DNA of 10,255 nt from an uncultured Chloroflexota bacterium. GTDB lineage: Bacteria; Chloroflexota; Limnocylindria; Limnocylindrales; CSP1-4. This document shows, one piece after another, positions 7,035 to 10,255 of the stretch (within the stretch, counting starts at the first letter, position 1; every line of letters begins with the position of its first letter). The position numbers were made by a program, and so were the translations under genes. Where the stretch lies: the NCBI GenBank assembly GCA_903930745.1, contig CAIYZX010000128.1, positions 1 to 10,255 on the forward strand, given 5' to 3'. The notes beneath the pieces are model-generated. The model had not been told where the DNA came from. It ran no database searches and worked only from the letters and a program-made list of their open reading frames with translations.

Positions 7035-7067
7035 GGTGCACCTCCCCATGGCGGCCGGACGGCCATG

Positions 7068-7093
7068 ACGCGCGGGGGCACGGCGCCGCGCGT
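7068..7093 (-). terminator. GC-rich hairpin between the two lipoprotein genes
   Basis: ACGCGCGG (7068-7075) pairs with CCGCGCGT (7086-7093) around a 10-nt loop. It starts 61 nt after the stop of the upstream lipoprotein gene and 34 bp before the SH3 lipoprotein start. No T-run follows. It may end the upstream transcript or attenuate read-through into the SH3 gene; the 120-bp interval shows no clear promoter. Confidence 0.35.
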
Positions 7094-7154
7094 TGCGGTG
7101 ATGACGCCGTGACCCCGCCCCGTGTTGCGCCGGGTGCCTGGGCAGGAGCGGCGA

Positions 7155-8126
7155 TCAGCCGCCGAAGATCTCCCGGCACGCGTCCTCGCCGGGCGTGAGC
7201 TGCCGCACCGTGAGCCCGAACGTGGCGCTCGTCTCCGGACCCTCCACCCACGGGGTCAGCTGGTTGGCCTTGGCGAACGCCTGACCCAGCGCGGCGGCGT
7301 CCGCACCGGTCGCCGTCCCACACCGGAACGCGCCACCGGCCACCGGTGACCCGAAGGACCCGGGCCCAACCTCCAGCGGCCAGTCCGCCATCGGCTGCTG
7401 CAGCTGCGCCGCCTCGGCGGACACGGGGCCGATCAGGACCGAGTAGCCCGCGGGGGTGTACGGGGTCTCGGGGCCAACCTCGGCGCCCAGGCTCCCGGAG
7501 AGGTCCAAGAGGCGGTTCCAGAACGTCCCGAACGCCTCGGCGGAGCCCGGGGACGGATTCTCGGCGGCGATGCCCATGGGGCCGGTGAGCGCGATCCGCT
7601 CGCCGTCAACGGTGAGCTCGATCATCCCGGAGATGCCCCCAGGAAGCCCGCCGCCAATCGTGCCGGGCTCGCCATGGAAGTCCGTCTTGCCGGCGAGGAG
7701 GCCCAGTTCCTTGGCCCAGGCCACGATCTTCTCCCGGCCGGCCTCGCTGACCTGGCGACTGAAGAGCGGCATCACGAGCGGTCCGGGATAGATCGCCGGG
7801 ACCGCGCCCGCCATCACCGCGAGGCCATCGCCCGTGATGACCAGCATCGGTGCGTTGCCGAAGACGTACTCCGGGGCCAGCGCCTGCGTCGTGGTGATGC
7901 GCAGCCAGTACGTCTGCCCTTCCGGGTTCGGGCTGGGCGTGGGGATCACCGGCGTGGGGTCGCCCGGCGTGGGCTCAGGGCCAACCGGTGACGGCTGGGC
8001 CGTGGGGGCCGGCGAGGCCGATGGGGCGGGCGTCGCGGCCGAGCCGCCGCACGCGGCGACGACCAGGGCGACGGCCGCAAAGGCCGGCAGGAGTGCCGCG
8101 AGGCGGCGGGAACGGACGGGGCTCAT
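7155..8126 (-). CDS. Lipoprotein of unknown function
   Basis: I do not recognise the family. The 323-residue product has a lipoprotein signal (basic SPVRSRR, hydrophobic core, VVAACGG with Cys26), then a Pro/Ser/Thr linker to about residue 70. A folded region follows with alternating hydrophobic strands: YWLRITTTQAL, PMLVITGDGLAVM, and a Gly/Pro-rich stretch leading into MIELTVDGERIAL. The C-terminal half ends with CGTATGADAAALGQAFAKAN and LTVRQLTPGEDACREIF. Two cysteines (in FRCGTA and DACREI) near the C-terminus could pair. The pattern recalls secreted proteins with a hydrophobic 'IEL-VDGERI' strand, but no catalytic motif is visible. Start ATG 8126 is chosen because it begins the signal peptide; GAGG lies 12 nt upstream (8139-8142), a weak site. 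Confidence 0.7.
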   Translation of the reverse strand: MSPVRSRRLAALLPAFAAVALVVAACGGSAATPAPSASPAPTAQPSPVGPEPTPGDPTPVIPTPSPNPEGQTYWLRITTTQALAPEYVFGNAPMLVITGDGLAVMAGAVPAIYPGPLVMPLFSRQVSEAGREKIVAWAKELGLLAGKTDFHGEPGTIGGGLPGGISGMIELTVDGERIALTGPMGIAAENPSPGSAEAFGTFWNRLLDLSGSLGAEVGPETPYTPAGYSVLIGPVSAEAAQLQQPMADWPLEVGPGSFGSPVAGGAFRCGTATGADAAALGQAFAKANQLTPWVEGPETSATFGLTVRQLTPGEDACREIFGG

Positions 8127-8166
8127 GGTGTCGTGTGACCTCGGCTGTCGTTGGGCGCACCGGGCA

Positions 8167-8192
8167 GACGCCCGCACGGGGCAAACGGTTCC
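8167..8192 (-). promoter_or_regulatory. ECF-sigma-like promoter before the unknown lipoprotein
   Basis: On the minus strand GGAACC (8192-8187) is followed after 16 bases by CGTC (8170-8167), continuing TG. This matches the general -35 (GGAAC) and -10 (CGTC) pattern of extracytoplasmic-function sigma factor promoters, with normal spacing. Transcription would start near 8160, giving a leader of about 35 nt to the ATG at 8126. A separate TTGACC at 8214-8209 has no matching -10. No sigma factor gene is in the window, so this is a pattern match only. Confidence 0.4.
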
Positions 8193-8223
8193 GGCCGCCG
8201 CCCGGGGGGGTCAACGTAGCTCA

Positions 8224-8262
8224 CACCATCGAGCGAGTCGCTGGGCGACGCAGCCGATGGTG
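8224..8262. repeat. Nested inverted repeat between binding protein and lipoprotein genes
   Basis: CACCATCG (8224-8231) pairs with CGATGGTG (8255-8262). Inside it GTCGC (8237-8241) pairs with GCGAC (8245-8249), leaving symmetric 5-nt internal loops. It lies downstream of the binding-protein gene and upstream of the candidate lipoprotein promoter. It could be a second 3'-end structure or an operator. Confidence 0.35.
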
Positions 8263-8274
8263 CCGCGGGCAGGA

Positions 8275-8295
8275 CCGGTCCCACCCGCGGACCGG
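8275..8295 (-). terminator. Hairpin directly after the binding-protein gene
   Basis: CCGGTCC (8275-8281) pairs with GGACCGG (8289-8295) around a 7-nt loop. It starts 11 nt after the stop codon at 8307. There is no T-run. Its close spacing to the stop makes a terminator or mRNA-stabilising role likely, perhaps together with the nested repeat just beyond. Confidence 0.45.
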
Positions 8296-8306
8296 GAGCG
8301 ATGAGA

Positions 8307-9542
8307 TCAGCCGGCGGAGCCGATCCGGGACTTGAACTCCGTCCAGACCTCCAGGCGCGCCTCGTTGCTCGCGGCGTTCGGGTCCGCACCCTCCAGGAGC
8401 GACATGACCTCCGCCGGCGGGAAGATCGCCGGGTCGTTGAGGAACTCCGGCGGCAGCAGCTTGGCGGCCTCAAGGTTCGGCGTGGCGTACCCGGTGAAGA
8501 TCGCCTCCTTGGCCTGGACCTCGGGGCGCTCCACGAAGTCGAACCAGGCGTAGGCGGCGTTCGGGTGCGGCGCATCGGCCATCAGGACCCAGCCGTCAAG
8601 CCAGAAGAGCGTGCCCTCGGACGGAATGACGTACTTGATGTCCGCCGTCTCGGGGTCCGCGCGGAGGTCCGCCAGCGGGCCTGTCCACGCCACGGCCATG
8701 ACGGCCTCGCCGGACGCCAGCTTGTCGCCGTACGTGTCCGAGTCCAGCGCAAGGATGTGCGGGGCAAGGTCCAGGAGCAGGTCCTTCGCCTCGGCGAGCT
8801 CCTTGGGATCCGTGGAGTTGAGCGAGTAGCCCAGCATCTTGAGCGGCATCGGCAGGATGTCCAGCGCGGAGTCCGCGAGCACGATCTTGCCGCTGTACTT
8901 GCCCTTGGCGAGGTCGTAGAACTCGCGCCAGGAGGTCACCGGCTCCGGGACCAGCTTGGAGCGCACGAGGATGCCGGTCGTGCCGAAGTCCTTGGGCACG
9001 TGGTACTCGTTGTTCGGGTCCCACGGCTGGCCCAGCACGTTGGGATCGATGTGCTTGAAGTTGGGGATGCGGCTGTAGTCCAGCTTCTGGATGTAGCCGT
9101 TCTGGACCATCACCGGCAGGAAGAGCGCGGTGGGCGCGGCGATGTCGTACCCGGTGGCGCCGGCGGCCAGCTTGGCCTGCAGCTCGTCGTCGGAGCTGAA
9201 GATGTCGTACTGGAAGTTCTGGACGCCGTACTCGGCCTTGAAGGCCTCCATGTTCTCCGGGTCGTCGTACTCGGACCAGTTGAGCATCCAGAGCTCGCTC
9301 TCCACGGCGGGCGCGGGCGTGACCTCCGCGGTTGCCGGGGCCTCGGTCGGCGGGACGGGGTCGTCGCCCGTGGGGGCCGGGGTTGCCGGGGCGGCGGACG
9401 GTGCCGGCGTGGCGGCACCCGCACCGCAGGCCGCGAGCGTGGCGCCGATGCCGAGGTAGCCCGAGGCCGCCAGGAAGCTGCGGCGGGGCACCCGCGTGGC
9501 GGCCATGCGGGCGAGCAGCTCGGTGAGGTCCTTGTCGGCCAT
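8307..9542 (-). CDS. PotD-like (spermidine/putrescine-type) ABC substrate-binding lipoprotein
   Basis: Extracytoplasmic solute-binding protein of the PotD/PotF family, which delivers polyamines or related amines to an ABC importer. 411 residues. The N-terminus has a twin-arginine motif (RVPRRSFLAA, Arg20-Arg21) and a lipobox LAAC (Cys39), then a Pro/Ala/Thr linker to about 80. The mature domain follows PotD along its length: LNWSEYDDPENMEAF (87-101), QPWDPNNEYHVPKDFGTTGI (172-191), ADSALDILPMPLKMLGYS (223-240), VAWTG (284-288), GTLFWLDGW (310-318), and GYATPNLEAAKLL (351-363). Trp89, Asp228, Trp286, Trp314 and Asp316 align with PotD polyamine-contacting residues, so an amine ligand is likely. 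ATG 9542 is supported by AAGGAG nine nt upstream (9552-9557). No permease or ATPase gene is adjacent in the window; the gene is divergent from an aminotransferase. Confidence 0.9.
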   Translation of the reverse strand: MADKDLTELLARMAATRVPRRSFLAASGYLGIGATLAACGAGAATPAPSAAPATPAPTGDDPVPPTEAPATAEVTPAPAVESELWMLNWSEYDDPENMEAFKAEYGVQNFQYDIFSSDDELQAKLAAGATGYDIAAPTALFLPVMVQNGYIQKLDYSRIPNFKHIDPNVLGQPWDPNNEYHVPKDFGTTGILVRSKLVPEPVTSWREFYDLAKGKYSGKIVLADSALDILPMPLKMLGYSLNSTDPKELAEAKDLLLDLAPHILALDSDTYGDKLASGEAVMAVAWTGPLADLRADPETADIKYVIPSEGTLFWLDGWVLMADAPHPNAAYAWFDFVERPEVQAKEAIFTGYATPNLEAAKLLPPEFLNDPAIFPPAEVMSLLEGADPNAASNEARLEVWTEFKSRIGSAG

Positions 9543-9712
9543 GCGGTTGGGCTCCTTGGTGACGGGCGCAATGTAAGGGGGCGATCGTACGGCACCACGG
9601 ACCGTACCGCGCACCGCGTGCACCTGCCGCACCGGCGTCGTGGCAGCATCGGCGAAGCTTCAGCCACGTTGCCGCATCGTCGGCGCCGCCGAACGCCAGA
9701 GGAGCCCCCAAC
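9543..9712. promoter_or_regulatory. Divergent control region with a 6-9-6 inverted repeat
   Basis: This 170-bp region must hold the promoters of both the binding-protein and aminotransferase genes. GTACGG (9587-9592) and CCGTAC (9602-9607) form a perfect inverted repeat spaced by 9 bp, a usual operator geometry. On the minus strand TACATT (9575-9570) is a 4/6 match to -10, which would put the repeat over the -35 region. A second, looser repeat is CGTGGC (9639-9644) with GCCACG (9663-9668). No regulator gene is adjacent, and no good plus-strand promoter is visible. Confidence 0.35.
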
Positions 9713-10255
9713 ATGACCGCAGATCCCGAGCGCCCGGCGCCCTCCCTGGCCCGCCAGAAGCAGCTCGCGATGTACGCGCGGGCCCTGGCCACCCTGCCCG
9801 GCGGCACGAACTCCAACTTCCGGGCCTGGGGCGAGAGCACGATCTACGTGGATCGCGGCAAGGGCGGCATGGTCTGGGACCTGGACGGGAACGAGTACGT
9901 CGACCTCCGGATGGGCTACGGCCCGGTGATCCTGGGCCACGGCGACGCGCGGATCGACGATTACGTGGAGTCGCGGATGCGCCGCGGCGTCTCCTTCTCG
10001 CTCACCAGCGAGGACGAGGTCCAGGCGATGGAGCTCCTCAAGGAGCTGAACCCGTGGGTGGGCAAGGCCCGCATGACGGTCTCCGGGACGGAGGCCACGA
10101 TGCACGCGATGCGGGTGGCGCGCGCCTTCACGGGCCGCAGCAAGATCGTCAAGTTCGAGGGCCAGTACCACGGCGTCCACGACTACGCGCTGATCAGCGT
10201 CTCGCCGTCCAACATGGCGGACCTGGGCTCGGAGGACAACCCGGTCGCCCTCACC
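9713..10255 (+). CDS. Class III aminotransferase, glutamate-1-semialdehyde aminomutase type (3' end outside the window)
   Basis: PLP-dependent fold-type I enzyme of the class III group; 181 residues are visible and the frame is open at the right edge. Landmarks: YARALATLPGGTNSNFRAW (21-39), matching the 'PGG-NS--RA' entry of the HemL group; GGMVWDLDGNEYVDLRMGYG (51-70); GPVILGHGD (70-78); MTVSGTEATMHAMRVARAFT (121-140) with the SGTEA phosphate-binding turn (124-128); and IVKFEGQYHGVHDY (145-158) with the Tyr-His-Gly that stacks on PLP. The catalytic Lys lies outside the window. These motifs are shared by HemL and by related transaminases of omega- and beta-amino acids. Divergence from a polyamine-type binding protein favours amine/amino-acid catabolism over tetrapyrrole synthesis, but this is inference. 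Start ATG has GGAG 8 nt upstream (9701-9704). Confidence 0.9.
   Translation, partial: MTADPERPAPSLARQKQLAMYARALATLPGGTNSNFRAWGESTIYVDRGKGGMVWDLDGNEYVDLRMGYGPVILGHGDARIDDYVESRMRRGVSFSLTSEDEVQAMELLKELNPWVGKARMTVSGTEATMHAMRVARAFTGRSKIVKFEGQYHGVHDYALISVSPSNMADLGSEDNPVALT

Noticed and set aside
8204..8210. Run of seven G residues
   Set aside because: Intergenic homopolymer in GC-rich DNA; it does not affect a coding frame, so phase variation is not supported.
8301..9716. A 471-codon plus-strand open frame opposite the binding-protein gene
   Set aside because: The minus strand matches PotD along its length with a ribosome site and signal peptide; the plus frame is low-complexity Arg/Gly/Val/Leu.
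9110..10180. A minus-strand open frame of 356 codons across the aminotransferase start
   Set aside because: It runs antisense to the aminotransferase and out of frame through the binding-protein gene; the repetitive Pro/Arg/Ser tail is a frame-shifted linker.
1..10255. tRNA, rRNA, CRISPR array, insertion sequence, attachment site or prophage
   Set aside because: No clover-leaf-like GGTTCRA arm set, no regularly spaced repeats, no transposase or integrase motifs, and no compositional break were seen.

Overview
The window is very GC-rich chromosomal DNA, with codon third positions almost always G or C. Three predicted lipoproteins and one Tat-exported lipoprotein carry a lipobox followed by long Pro/Ser/Thr/Ala linkers, and several starts are GTG. 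Together this suggests an environmental Chloroflexota (Limnocylindria/Ellin6529-like) or, less likely, an actinobacterial genome. That assignment is inference from composition and protein style. No rRNA, tRNA, CRISPR array, insertion sequence or phage gene was recognised, and no gene-free stretch exceeds 300 bases.

Layout, left to right. A metallophosphoesterase lipoprotein (minus, cut by the left edge) is followed by a 548-residue APC-superfamily amino acid/amine permease (minus). Next come a GNAT acetyltransferase and an atypical 466-residue class II aldolase, both minus; the aldolase is upstream, with four bases between the two genes, so they probably form a two-gene operon. Then come a small DUF2269-like membrane protein and a secretion-type P-loop NTPase whose catalytic motifs look degenerate (both minus, probably co-transcribed). 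A RidA/YoaB-type deaminase-family protein reads divergently (plus). Two lipoproteins follow on the minus strand, one with an SH3b-like domain and one of unknown fold. A PotD-like polyamine-type substrate-binding protein (minus) is divergent from a class III aminotransferase of the glutamate-1-semialdehyde aminomutase type (plus, cut by the right edge).

The unifying theme, as inference, is amine and amino-acid handling: a permease, a polyamine-type binding protein, a PLP aminotransferase, and a RidA protein of the family that removes reactive enamine/imine by-products of PLP enzymes. The rest is housekeeping or unknown. The permease and ATPase parts of the ABC importer are not in the window.

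Non-coding signals worth noting are a 12-bp perfect stem downstream of the permease and weaker GC hairpins, all without U-tracts, at the ends of most other minus-strand units. There is also an ECF-sigma-like promoter match before the unknown lipoprotein, and inverted repeats in the aldolase upstream region and in the binding-protein/aminotransferase divergent region. I see no clear evidence of a wholly new multi-gene system. The most unusual proteins are the degenerate secretion-type NTPase and the extended aldolase.
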